This document shows, in pieces, positions 45,595 to 55,535 of a stretch of DNA of 64,000 nucleotides. This stretch comes from Asanoa siamensis (lineage in GTDB: Bacteria; Actinomycetota; Actinomycetes; Mycobacteriales; Micromonosporaceae). The stretch spans positions 62,001-126,000 of the forward strand of contig NZ_BONE01000004.1 in the NCBI RefSeq assembly GCF_016862555.1, in the 5' to 3' direction. The number at the start of each line of letters is the position of its first letter. Positions within the stretch are counted from its first letter, which is position 1. The notes beneath the pieces are model-generated. The model saw nothing but the letters and a program-made list of their open reading frames with translations, was not told where the DNA came from and made no database searches. The translations under genes were made by a program, and so were the position numbers.

Positions 45595-46407
45595 ATGCCA
45601 CACGATCACCTGGTCGAGATGCTCGACCTGGACGCCGAGGTCCTGCACGAATACCACCGCGAGCTGATCGGCTGGGTCGGCCAGGAGTCCGCCGACCGGC
45701 CACAGGGCCGGCCAGCTGCCGACCGGCCCCGGGTCGTCGACCTCGGCGCCGGCAGCGGCACCGGGTCCCTGGCCCTCGCCCGGGAGCTGCCCGGCGCCGA
45801 GGTCACCGCGGTCGACGTCGACCCCGACATGCTCGCCCACCTGCGGGCCCGGGCCGACGCGGCGGGGCTGGGCGACCGGATCCGTACGGTCGAGGCCGAC
45901 CTCGACGCCGCCTGGCCGCCGCTCGGTCCGGCCGACGTCGTCTGGGCCGCCTCCTCGATGCACCACATGGCCGACCCCGGCCGGGCACTCGCCTCGGCGC
46001 TGCGCGTCCTGCGGCCGGGTGGGCTGCTGGTGGTCGCCGAGCTCGAGTCGTTCCCGCGTTTCCTGACCGGGACCGCGGACGAAGGACTGGAGGATCGCGC
46101 CCACGCCGAGCTCGCCAGGCGCCGGCACGAGGCGGGCCTGCACATGCGCGCCGACTGGGCCGGGCTGATCGCCGGTGCCGGGTTCAGCGCGGTGACGGAG
46201 CGGCGTTTCGAGATCTCGCTGCGGCCGCCGCTGTCCCCGGCCGCCGCTCGCTATGCCGAGGTCGCGCTGCTCCGGATGCGGCACGGCCTGGAGGAGCGGC
46301 TGGCCCCGACCGATCTGGCGGCGCTGGAGAAGATCGCGGCGGGCATGGGAGGCCGATCCGACCTGACCGTGCGGACGACGCGGACGGTGTGGCTGGCCCG
46401 CGCTTGA
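45595..46407 (+). CDS. SAM-dependent methyltransferase (class I)
   Basis: 270 residues from the ATG at 45595 (frame open further upstream, over the divergent regulator). Motif I VVDLGAGSGTGSLALARELP, motif II VTAVDVDPDML, then VVWAASSMHHMADPGRALAS and the post-core RPGGLLVVAELESFPRFL. A small-molecule methyltransferase of the UbiE/type-11 class; acceptor unknown. It is probably controlled by the divergent XRE-cupin protein. The copper ATPase gene follows after 66 bases. Confidence 0.9.
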   Translation: MPHDHLVEMLDLDAEVLHEYHRELIGWVGQESADRPQGRPAADRPRVVDLGAGSGTGSLALARELPGAEVTAVDVDPDMLAHLRARADAAGLGDRIRTVEADLDAAWPPLGPADVVWAASSMHHMADPGRALASALRVLRPGGLLVVAELESFPRFLTGTADEGLEDRAHAELARRRHEAGLHMRADWAGLIAGAGFSAVTERRFEISLRPPLSPAAARYAEVALLRMRHGLEERLAPTDLAALEKIAAGMGGRSDLTVRTTRTVWLARA

Positions 46408-46411
46408 CCTC

Positions 46412-46428
46412 ATACCCCGGAGGGGTAT
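46412..46428. promoter_or_regulatory. CsoR-like operator 1
   Basis: ATACCCC-GGA-GGGGTAT is a perfect 7-base-arm palindrome of the type bound by copper-sensing CsoR repressors in actinobacteria, directly upstream of the copper ATPase gene. Confidence 0.7.
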
Positions 46429-46446
46429 CGTGTGCACGTCAGGACG

Positions 46447-46463
46447 ATACCTCCCGGGGGTAA
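46447..46463. promoter_or_regulatory. CsoR-like operator 2, close to the copper ATPase start
   Basis: ATACCTC-CCG-GGGGTAA, an imperfect version of the same palindrome (two mismatches), 35 bases downstream of the first. It ends against the AAGG that serves as ribosome binding site, so it favours a start codon downstream of it (46474) and could block translation or transcription when occupied. Confidence 0.55.
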
Positions 46464-46473
46464 GGTGGCGGGC

Positions 46474-48633
<2,160 letters not shown>

Positions 48634-48646
48634 CCGGAGGAGCCGG

Positions 48647-49318
48647 GTGCTCGACACGCGCCTCTACCACCACCTGGTGACCTGGCTGGGCCAGTGGCCG
48701 ACGCAGGCGGCGCTGCAGATCGTGGGTTCGGAGAGACGCCTGCGGCCTGGCTGGGACGGCGCGGTCTACCCGGCGGTAGGCGTCGGCACGCCCGAGAGCA
48801 CGCTGCTGTCGGTGCCGCCGCACCGGGTCGAGCCCGTCCGGGCGCTGGCCGACCTGCCACTGCCCGACCTGCTCGACAAACTGCCCGGAGCGGTCGGGTA
48901 CGACGGTTGGCGCGCGTACCGGGCGATCTTCCGCTGGTCGACCGACCCGGCACCGCTGGCCGACGCGGGGGAGTGGGTACCGTTCGACGACCCGGCGGTG
49001 CCGGAGTGGCTGCACCCGTTCGGGGGCGAGGTGCTCATCGCGCGCGACGAGGCCGGCGGCTACCTCGCGGGCGTCGGCGTCAAGCGCCACGACACCTACG
49101 GCAACGAACTCTCGGTCGGCACCGAGCCGGCGGCGCGAGGGAAGGGTCTGGCCCGGAGGCTGGTCGCCCAGGCGGCCCGCCGGGTGATCGACGAGGGCGC
49201 CGTCCCGACCTACCTGCACGCCCCGGACAACATCGCGTCCGCGAAGGTAGCGGCCGCGGCGGGCTTCCCGGACCTGGGTTGGGTCAGCTACGGCGTCTTC
49301 GGCCCCGACGGCCCCTGA
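48647..49318 (+). CDS. GNAT-family N-acetyltransferase
   Basis: 223 residues from a GTG with CGGAGG upstream. The N-terminal half (about 120 residues, LDTRLYHHLVTWLGQW, AYRAIFRWSTDPAPL) is unique. The C-terminal GNAT fold has motif A ELSVGTEPAARGKGLARRLV (acetyl-CoA binding, RGKGLA) followed by NIASAKVAAAAGFPDLGWVS. Acceptor unknown. It follows the copper ATPase by 13 bases and may be co-transcribed with it, without an obvious functional link. Confidence 0.82.
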   Translation: MLDTRLYHHLVTWLGQWPTQAALQIVGSERRLRPGWDGAVYPAVGVGTPESTLLSVPPHRVEPVRALADLPLPDLLDKLPGAVGYDGWRAYRAIFRWSTDPAPLADAGEWVPFDDPAVPEWLHPFGGEVLIARDEAGGYLAGVGVKRHDTYGNELSVGTEPAARGKGLARRLVAQAARRVIDEGAVPTYLHAPDNIASAKVAAAAGFPDLGWVSYGVFGPDGP

Positions 49319-49377
49319 GCCCTGTCCCGGCGGCAGTCGGCGGCGTCGTAGGTCGCGTTGGTCGGTGGGGCTGGGCG

Positions 49378-50553
49378 TCAGCCGACCGTGGAGCCGAAGA
49401 TCTCGTCGCGGACGGCGTCGAGGGCCACGAGCAGCGCGCCGCGTAGTACCGGTTCCTCCTCGACCTGGGTGACCACGACCTTCGGCGAGACCAACGTGAT
49501 CGCCGCGACCTCGTGCTGGACCCGCTCGGCGAGTGCGCTGCCCCCGGCCTGGCCGACCTCGCCCGCCAGCACCACCAGCGGTGGGTCGAGGACCACGCAG
49601 GTGCTGGCCACGCCGAGCGCCAGCCGGCGGGCGATCTCGTCGAGTGCCGCGCCGCCCTCGGTGCCCGCGGCGATCGCGGCCCGGATGGCGTCGGCCGCCG
49701 ACCCGCCGCGGAAGCCGTGCTCGCGGGCCACCGTGCGGAGCGCCGCGGCACCGGCGAGCTGGCCGAACGGCGGCTGCGACCGCCGTGACTGGTCGCGGTT
49801 GACCGGCACGCCCGGCATCGGCAGGTAGCCGATCTCGCCGGCGGCGCCGCTGCTGCCGTGGTGCAGGCGGCCGCCGAGCACGATCGCGAGGCCGACGCCG
49901 ATGTCGGCCCAGACGAGCACGAAGTCGTCGACGCCCGCGGCCGCGCCGTATTCGGCCTCGGCGCAGGCCGCCAGGTTCACGTCGTTCTCGAAGACGACCG
50001 GTGTGTGCAGGTCTTCCCGGAGCGCGGCGAGCAGGCCCCGGTGCCAGCGCGGCAGATTGAACGCGAACGTGATGTCGCCGGAGCCCGGGTCGACGAGGCC
50101 CGGGGTGCCCAGCACCACCCGGCGCACGCTGTCGAGCGGGGCGTGCCCGTTGCTGGCCGCCTGCACCACGGCCTCGTGCACCACGCCGACGGGGTCGTCA
50201 TTGTCCTTGGTGGACATCTCGACCCGGCCGGTCACCTGGCCGGTGATGTCGGCGCACGCGGCCACCACCCGGTCGGCGGTGATGTCGACGCCGACCACGA
50301 ACGCGCTGCCCGGCCGCACCGCGTAGAGCTGCGCGTTGGGGCCACGACCGCCGGCCTGCTCGCCGACCCGGGTGACCAGGCCGCGCTCCTCCAGCCGCTC
50401 GACCAGCTGCGACGCCGTGACCTTGGACAGCCCGGTCAGCTCACCGAGCTGGGCGCGGGTCAGCGGGCCACGCGAGAGCAGCAGCTCCAGCGCGGCGCGG
50501 TCGTTCAGCGCTCGCAACAGCCGCGGTGTGCCGGGCAGGCGGGTCGACCCCAT
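49378..50553 (-). CDS. ROK-family transcriptional regulator
   Basis: 391 residues. N-terminal winged HTH: SRGPLTRAQLGELTGLSKVT then ASQLVERLEERGLVTRVGEQ. ROK domain: VVGVDITADRVVAACADITG, LGTPGLVDPGSGDI, FENDVNLAACAEAEYG with the conserved Asp, and GSSGAAGEIGYLPMPG. The cysteine zinc-binding motif usual after GEIG is absent. ROK repressors answer to sugars or sugar phosphates. The divergent GH3 hexosaminidase (50687) suggests an amino-sugar or cell-wall-recycling regulon. Confidence 0.9.
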   Translation of the reverse strand: MGSTRLPGTPRLLRALNDRAALELLLSRGPLTRAQLGELTGLSKVTASQLVERLEERGLVTRVGEQAGGRGPNAQLYAVRPGSAFVVGVDITADRVVAACADITGQVTGRVEMSTKDNDDPVGVVHEAVVQAASNGHAPLDSVRRVVLGTPGLVDPGSGDITFAFNLPRWHRGLLAALREDLHTPVVFENDVNLAACAEAEYGAAAGVDDFVLVWADIGVGLAIVLGGRLHHGSSGAAGEIGYLPMPGVPVNRDQSRRSQPPFGQLAGAAALRTVAREHGFRGGSAADAIRAAIAAGTEGGAALDEIARRLALGVASTCVVLDPPLVVLAGEVGQAGGSALAERVQHEVAAITLVSPKVVVTQVEEEPVLRGALLVALDAVRDEIFGSTVG

Positions 50554-50570
50554 GCGACATCCTCTAGCAA

Positions 50571-50596
50571 TAAGGAATGTTTACTAATACATTAGT
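50571..50596. promoter_or_regulatory. Candidate ROK operator between regulator and hexosaminidase
   Basis: Two overlapping dyads in an A/T-rich pocket: TAAGGAATGTTTACTAA (50571-50587, imperfect) and ACTAAT-AC-ATTAGT (50583-50596). The first resembles the TTAGGAA-n-TTCCTAA-like sites of actinobacterial ROK regulators as I recall them. The position is 18 bases from the regulator start. Confidence 0.5.
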
Positions 50597-50686
50597 CGCC
50601 TTACGAGTAGGCGTAGCGTACTGGGAAGCGAATGGTGCGACGATCACACAACCTGGCAGGAGCGAGTCACAAGAGGGTGAGAACCG

Positions 50687-52138
50687 ATGGCGATTGATCC
50701 CGCTCTGCGCCGGCTTGCCCTGCGCACGCTGCTCGCGGCATACCCCGGCAGCACGCCGCCGCCCTGGGCGGTCGACCTGGCCGCCGAAGGGCTGGCCGGT
50801 TACACGCTGTTCGGCTTCAACATCGTCGACCGCGAGCAGGTCGCGGCCAGCACCGCGGCGCTGCGGGCGGCGAGCCCCCACGTCATCGTCGCGATCGACG
50901 AGGAGGGTGGCGACGTCACCCGGCTCGCGCACCGCACCGGCAGCCCGTACCCGGGCAACGCCGCGCTCGGCGCCCTCGACGACGTCGAGGTGACCCGCGC
51001 GGTCTACCGCGCGATCGGTGCCGAGCTCGCCGCCGTCGGGGTGACCGTCGACCTCGCCCCCACCGTCGACGTCAACACCGCCGACGACAACCCGATCATC
51101 GGCACGCGCTCCTTCGGCGCCGACCCCGCGCGGGTCGCCGCGCACACCCGGGCCGCGGTCGAGGGCCTCCAGGAGACCCGGGTGGCCGCCTGTGCCAAGC
51201 ACTTCCCGGGCCACGGTGCCACGGTGGCCGACTCGCACCTCGAACTGCCCACTGTGGACGCGTCACTGGCCGTGCTGCGCGAGCGCGACCTGCCGCCGTT
51301 CGCCGCGGCGGTCGCGGCCGGCGCCCAGGCCGTGATGACGGCGCACATCCGGGTGCCCGAGTTGACCGGCGACGCGCCCGCGACGTTCAGTCGGGCCGCG
51401 ATGCACGAGCTGCTCCGCGGCGATCTCGGCTTCGCCGGTGCGCTGATCACGGACGCGCTGGAGATGAAGGGCGCGGCGGTGGTCGCCGGTGGCACCGCGC
51501 AGGCCGCGCCGCTGGCCCTGGCCGCCGGCGCCGACCTGCTCTGCATCGGGGCCGACGTGGACGCCGCGCTCGTCGAGGAGACCGCCGCCGAGATCGTCAC
51601 GGCCGTCCAGGACGGGCGGTTGGACGCGGCGCGGGTCGAGGAGGCGGCCGAGCGGACCGCCGCCCTGGCCGCCTGGACCGCCACGCCGGCAGGCCCGCTC
51701 GAGACCGGGTCGGAGAGCCTCGGGTACGACGCGGCCCGGCGCGCCGTCCACGTCGAGGGTGACCCGCTGGTCGGCGCCCCACCGCTGGTCGTCGAGTTGG
51801 CCGCCACGTCCACCATCGCCGAGGGCCGGGTGCCGTGGGGCCTCGGGCCACACATCGACGGTGTGGAGCAGATCCGCGCGGTGGCCGCCACCACGGGCGT
51901 CGACGAGTTGCTGGCGCGGGCCGGCGACCGGCCGATCGTGGTCGTCGCGCGGCACGCGCACCGGCTGACCGACGCGACCGCGCTGATCGAGGCGCTGGCC
52001 GCCCGGCACCCGGTCACCGTGGTCGAGATGGGCTGGCCGTCGAGCTGGCGACCGGCCGGCGTGCGGGCGTTCGTGACGACCTACGGTGCCAGCCACGCCA
52101 ACGGGCGGGCGGCCGCGGGGGTGCTCGGCCTGCACTGA
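50687..52138 (+). CDS. GH3-family beta-N-acetylhexosaminidase (NagZ-like)
   Basis: 483 residues. The GH3 TIM barrel contains HVIVAIDEEGGDVTRLAHRT, IIGTRSFGADP, the NagZ-type loop KHFPGHGATVADSHLELP (catalytic His/Asp dyad) and the nucleophile Asp in ALITDALEMKGA. A C-terminal sandwich domain follows. There is no signal peptide, so it acts in the cytoplasm, releasing N-acetylglucosamine from wall-derived or chitin-derived oligosaccharides. Start ATG with GAGGGTGAGAACCG upstream. It is probably repressed by the divergent ROK protein. It ends one base before the first TetR operator (52140). Confidence 0.9.
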   Translation: MAIDPALRRLALRTLLAAYPGSTPPPWAVDLAAEGLAGYTLFGFNIVDREQVAASTAALRAASPHVIVAIDEEGGDVTRLAHRTGSPYPGNAALGALDDVEVTRAVYRAIGAELAAVGVTVDLAPTVDVNTADDNPIIGTRSFGADPARVAAHTRAAVEGLQETRVAACAKHFPGHGATVADSHLELPTVDASLAVLRERDLPPFAAAVAAGAQAVMTAHIRVPELTGDAPATFSRAAMHELLRGDLGFAGALITDALEMKGAAVVAGGTAQAAPLALAAGADLLCIGADVDAALVEETAAEIVTAVQDGRLDAARVEEAAERTAALAAWTATPAGPLETGSESLGYDAARRAVHVEGDPLVGAPPLVVELAATSTIAEGRVPWGLGPHIDGVEQIRAVAATTGVDELLARAGDRPIVVVARHAHRLTDATALIEALAARHPVTVVEMGWPSSWRPAGVRAFVTTYGASHANGRAAAGVLGLH

Positions 52139-52139
52139 T

Positions 52140-52153
52140 TTGAACGCGTTCAA
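52140..52153. promoter_or_regulatory. Palindromic operator 1 upstream of TetR gene
   Basis: TTGAACGCGTTCAA is a perfect 14-base palindrome, starting two bases after the GH3 stop codon. Confidence 0.65.
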
Positions 52154-52183
52154 GCTTCGCGTACGATGATGTGCGCTGCGAAG

Positions 52184-52197
52184 TTGAACGTGTTCGA
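52184..52197. promoter_or_regulatory. Palindromic operator 2 upstream of TetR gene
   Basis: TTGAACGTGTTCGA, a near-palindromic copy of the site 44 bases upstream. Both contain TTGAAC/GTTC half-sites. The pair frames the expected promoter of the TetR-ABC cluster. Confidence 0.6.
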
Positions 52198-52229
52198 CAT
52201 CGCGGAGCGGAGTCGGTACGGTGAGAGCG

Positions 52230-52997
52230 ATGACCGACCGACCCGTTCCGCCGCCCGCCGGCTCCGGCGGTGCCGCCGAGCAAACGGGGGTCGGTGGCGC
52301 CGCCGGCGCTCGGCCCACCGAGCCGGGTGGGGCCGAGCCGGCCACCGCCCGCGGCGAGCAGACCCGGCAACTGATCCTCGACACCGCCATGCGGCTGTTC
52401 CGCGAGCGCGGCTACGCGCAGACCACGATGCGGGCCGTCGCCAAGGAGGCGGGCGTCGCGGTCGGCAACGCCTACTACTACTTCAGCTCCAAAGAGCACC
52501 TGATCCAGGAGTTCTACGCGGAGACCGGGGTCGAGCACCGCGCCCGCGCCGCCTCCGTGCTGGCCCGCGAGACCGCGCTCGCGCCCCGGCTGCGCGGCGT
52601 GCTGCACGCCGGGATCGACACGGTCGGGCCGTCGCACGAGTTCGCGGCGATGTTCTTCAAGACCGCGGCCGAGCCGACGTCACCGCTGAGCCCGTTCTCG
52701 GCCGAGTCGTCGCCGACCCGGGAGGCGTCGATCGCGCTGTTCCGCGAGACGCTGTTCGGCTCGACGGCCAAAGTGGACCCGGAGCTCCGCGACGAGCTGC
52801 CGGAGCTGCTCTGGCTCGCGTACCTCGGCGTGGTCCTCTACTGGGTGCACGACCGCTCACCCGACCAGGCGAAGACGCGCGCGCTGATCGACGGCGTGGT
52901 CCCGCTGATCGACAAGCTGATCGGGCTGTCCCGGCTGCGGGTGCTGCGCCCGGTGACCAGGGACGTGCTGGGCCTCATCCGTACGCTGCGTCAATAA
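52230..52997 (+). CDS. TetR-family regulator of the downstream ABC-2 exporter
   Basis: About 255 residues from the ATG at 52230 (a GTG three codons earlier is possible). A Pro/Gly/Ala-rich N-terminal tail (about 40 residues) precedes the HTH (DTAMRLFRERGYAQTTMRAV then EAGVAVGNAYYYFSSKEHLI). The C-terminal domain contains FAAMFFKTAAEPTSPLSPFS and LLWLAYLGVVLYWVHDRSPD. Two TTGAAC palindromes lie upstream. It is followed by the ABC ATPase and permease genes on the same strand, so it likely represses itself and the exporter. Confidence 0.88.
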   Translation: MTDRPVPPPAGSGGAAEQTGVGGAAGARPTEPGGAEPATARGEQTRQLILDTAMRLFRERGYAQTTMRAVAKEAGVAVGNAYYYFSSKEHLIQEFYAETGVEHRARAASVLARETALAPRLRGVLHAGIDTVGPSHEFAAMFFKTAAEPTSPLSPFSAESSPTREASIALFRETLFGSTAKVDPELRDELPELLWLAYLGVVLYWVHDRSPDQAKTRALIDGVVPLIDKLIGLSRLRVLRPVTRDVLGLIRTLRQ

Positions 52998-53039
52998 ATG
53001 CTTTGCTGAGCGTGGTCCTCGGGCCTGACCATCGAGGGC

Positions 53040-53771
53040 ATGGACGTCTTGACGGTCACGGCACTGCGCAAGCGGTTCGGTCCCGTCGAAGCCGTCGACG
53101 GGGTCAGCTTCACCGTGGGCGCGGGTGAGGCGGTCGCCCTGCTCGGGCCCAACGGGGCGGGCAAGACCACGACGCTGCACATGGTGCTGGGCCTGACCCG
53201 GCCCGACTCGGGCACGGTCGAGATGTTCGGCCACGACATGACCCGCGACCGCGCCCGCGCGCTGGCCCGGGCCAACTTCGCGGCCAGCTACCTGCACCTG
53301 CCGGCGGTGCTGCGGGTCGAGGAGGTCCTCACCGTCTACGCCCACCTCTACGCGCTGCGGCGGCCGGCGGTGCGGGTCGCCGAGATGCTGGAGCTGCTGG
53401 AGATCGGGCACCTGCGCCGGCAGCGGTTCGCGCGGCTCTCGTCCGGGCAGCAGACCCGGGTGCTGCTGGCCAAGGCCCTGCTCAACGATCCCGGGCTGCT
53501 GATCCTCGACGAGCCGACCGCCAACCTCGACCCCGACGCGGCCGACCGGATCCGGCGGCTGCTGGCCGAGCAGGCGGCCCGGTCGGGCCGGGCCATGCTG
53601 ATCACCTCGCACAACATGCGCGAGGTCGAGCGGATGTGCGACCGCGTGCACTTCGTCTCCGGCGGCCGGATCGTGGCGACGGGCAGTGCGGCCGAGCTGG
53701 CCGGGGCCTACGGGGTCGACGACCTGGAAGCGGTGTTCCTGCGAGTGGCGAGGGGAGGTGGTCCGGCATGA
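53040..53771 (+). CDS. ABC-2 exporter ATPase (drug-resistance type)
   Basis: 243 residues. Walker A LLGPNGAGKTTTLHMVLGL, signature RLSSGQQTRVLLAKALLNDP (LSSGQ), Walker B LLILDEPTANLDPDAAD, H-loop AMLITSHNMREVE. DrrA/CcmA-like; forms a dimer that powers the downstream permease, which overlaps by ATGA. The substrate may be a drug or lipid; nothing in the sequence narrows it. Probably controlled by the upstream TetR protein. Confidence 0.92.
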   Translation: MDVLTVTALRKRFGPVEAVDGVSFTVGAGEAVALLGPNGAGKTTTLHMVLGLTRPDSGTVEMFGHDMTRDRARALARANFAASYLHLPAVLRVEEVLTVYAHLYALRRPAVRVAEMLELLEIGHLRRQRFARLSSGQQTRVLLAKALLNDPGLLILDEPTANLDPDAADRIRRLLAEQAARSGRAMLITSHNMREVERMCDRVHFVSGGRIVATGSAAELAGAYGVDDLEAVFLRVARGGGPA

Positions 53772-54586
53772 CGGTGGCCTACGACGTGGCCAGCGGCGCG
53801 GCCCGCCGGCGCCGGGTGGCCGGCATCGTCCGGCGCGACGTGTACGCGCTGCACCGCAACGGCGGGCGGCTGCTGGACATCTTCTTCTGGCCGGTGCTCG
53901 AGCTGGTGATCTGGGGCTTCGTGACCGCGTTCCTGCGGGCCAACAACGTGCCGATCGCGGTGTCGATGCTGCTCGGCGCGGTGCTGCTGTGGCACGCGGT
54001 GGCCCGCGCCCAGGCCGAGCTGGCGATGGTGTTCATGCAGGACGTCTGGAGCCGCAACCTGCTCAACGTGTTCGCGGGCCCGATCTCGCTGGGCGAGTTC
54101 CTGGCGGGCCACGTCATCTTCGTGGCCGGCCTGGTCACGGCGAGCACGGCGGTGCTGTCGACCCTGGCGCTGCTGCTGTACGGCATCGGCGTCACCACGA
54201 TCGGCCCGGCGGCCGTGCCGTTCCTCGTCGTGCTCACCGGGATGGGCTGGGGCCTGGGCATCATCGCGATCGGCATCGTGATCCGCTTCGGCGAGGGCAC
54301 CCAGTCGGTGGCCTGGGTCCTGGCGGCGGCATTCCAGCCGTTCGCGGCGGTGTTCTACCCGGTAGCGGTGCTGCCGCCGGTCGCGCAGGCGATCGCCTGG
54401 GCGGTCCCGGCCAGCCACGTGTTCGAGGGCCTACGCGGCCTCCTCGCCGGCCACGGCATCGACTGGGCGGGCCTGGCCACGGCAGCGGCCCTCGACGTGG
54501 CCCTGCTGGCCGGCGCGGTCGCGTTCCTGGCGCACGCGCTGCGGCACGCCCGCCGCACAGGCCGCCTGTCGAAGTTCGGAGAGTAG
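53768..54586 (+). CDS. ABC-2 type exporter permease
   Basis: 272 residues from the ATG overlapping the ATPase stop. About six helices: FFWPVLELVIWGFVTAFL, SMLLGAVLLWHAVARAQAEL, FVAGLVTASTAVLSTLALLL, VPFLVVLTGMGWGLGIIAIG, AAAFQPFAAVFYPVAVLPPV, LATAAALDVALLAGAVAFLA. The coupling region AVPASHVFEGLRGLLAG is typical of ABC2 permeases. It works as a dimer with the 53040 ATPase to export an unknown hydrophobic substrate. Confidence 0.9.
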   Translation: MTVAYDVASGAARRRRVAGIVRRDVYALHRNGGRLLDIFFWPVLELVIWGFVTAFLRANNVPIAVSMLLGAVLLWHAVARAQAELAMVFMQDVWSRNLLNVFAGPISLGEFLAGHVIFVAGLVTASTAVLSTLALLLYGIGVTTIGPAAVPFLVVLTGMGWGLGIIAIGIVIRFGEGTQSVAWVLAAAFQPFAAVFYPVAVLPPVAQAIAWAVPASHVFEGLRGLLAGHGIDWAGLATAAALDVALLAGAVAFLAHALRHARRTGRLSKFGE

Positions 54587-54671
54587 GCCGAGCCGGCCCG
54601 TGGGGCCGCGCGGACCGTGCTCGGCCGGTCCGAGCGCGCTGGCCGGGCGGCACGCGGGCCGGCCTGCGCGG

Positions 54672-55535
54672 TCAGGCGGTCGGGAGGGCGAGCAGGGCGA
54701 CGCCGAGGGCGACCGCGATGCTGGCCGCCACGCGTACCCGGCCCATGGGCTCCTTGAAGGCCCACATCCCGATCACCGCCGCGACCACCACGCTGCTCTC
54801 GCGCAGTGCGGCCACCGCGGCCAGTGCCCCCCGCGTCTGCGCCCAGAGCACCAGGCCATAGGCCAATGTGGACATGACAGTGACAGCGACCGCGATCAGC
54901 CAGGCCCGGCCGCCCGCGGCCAGGACCGGAGTCTCGCGGCGGAACCCGAACGCCAGCACCGCGGTCGCCGCGCACTCCAGACCCGTCAGCCACAGCGTGT
55001 AGCCGGCCGCGCTGCCGCTCGCCCGCACGCCCACCCCGTCGACCAGCGTGTAGCCCGCGATCGTCAGGCCCGTGAAGACCGCCGCCAGCACCGCCGGGCG
55101 GTTGGCGCGTACCCGGCGCCACGGTGTCAGGCCCAGCACCCCGATCGCGCCGGCGATGACGACGACGCCGACCGCCGGCACCGGCGCCAGCGGCTCGTGC
55201 AGGGCGACCGCCGCCACCACCGCCACCACGACCGGACCGGGACCACGGGCCAACGGGTACGTCTGGTTGAAGTCACCGAGCCGGTACGCCGCCAGCAGGC
55301 CCAGGTTGTAGCCCACGTGGATCACCGCCGAGGCGATCAGCCAGCCCCACGAGCCCGCCGCCGGCATCTCGACGAACCAGAGCCCCACCACGCAGACGGC
55401 CGCGCCCACCAGGCTGGACCGGGCGAAAATCCCGATCCGGTCGTCGGTGCCCTTGACCAGCGCGTTCCACGACGCGTGCAGGACCGCCGCCGCCAGCACC
55501 GCGAAAACGACCGCGGGGCCGGCCCACGGGCTCAT
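54672..55535 (-). CDS. EamA/DMT-family transporter
   Basis: 287 residues with ten predicted helices in two five-helix repeats (FAVLAAAVLHASWNALVKGT at the start of repeat one; PAVLAAVFTGLTIAGYTLVD at the start of repeat two). RESSVVVAAVIGMWAFKEP is the conserved helix-nine region. Metabolite exporter or importer of unknown substrate. The ATG overlaps the serine-hydrolase stop (ATGA), so the two are coupled, with the hydrolase first. Confidence 0.9.
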   Translation of the reverse strand: MSPWAGPAVVFAVLAAAVLHASWNALVKGTDDRIGIFARSSLVGAAVCVVGLWFVEMPAAGSWGWLIASAVIHVGYNLGLLAAYRLGDFNQTYPLARGPGPVVVAVVAAVALHEPLAPVPAVGVVVIAGAIGVLGLTPWRRVRANRPAVLAAVFTGLTIAGYTLVDGVGVRASGSAAGYTLWLTGLECAATAVLAFGFRRETPVLAAGGRAWLIAVAVTVMSTLAYGLVLWAQTRGALAAVAALRESSVVVAAVIGMWAFKEPMGRVRVAASIAVALGVALLALPTA

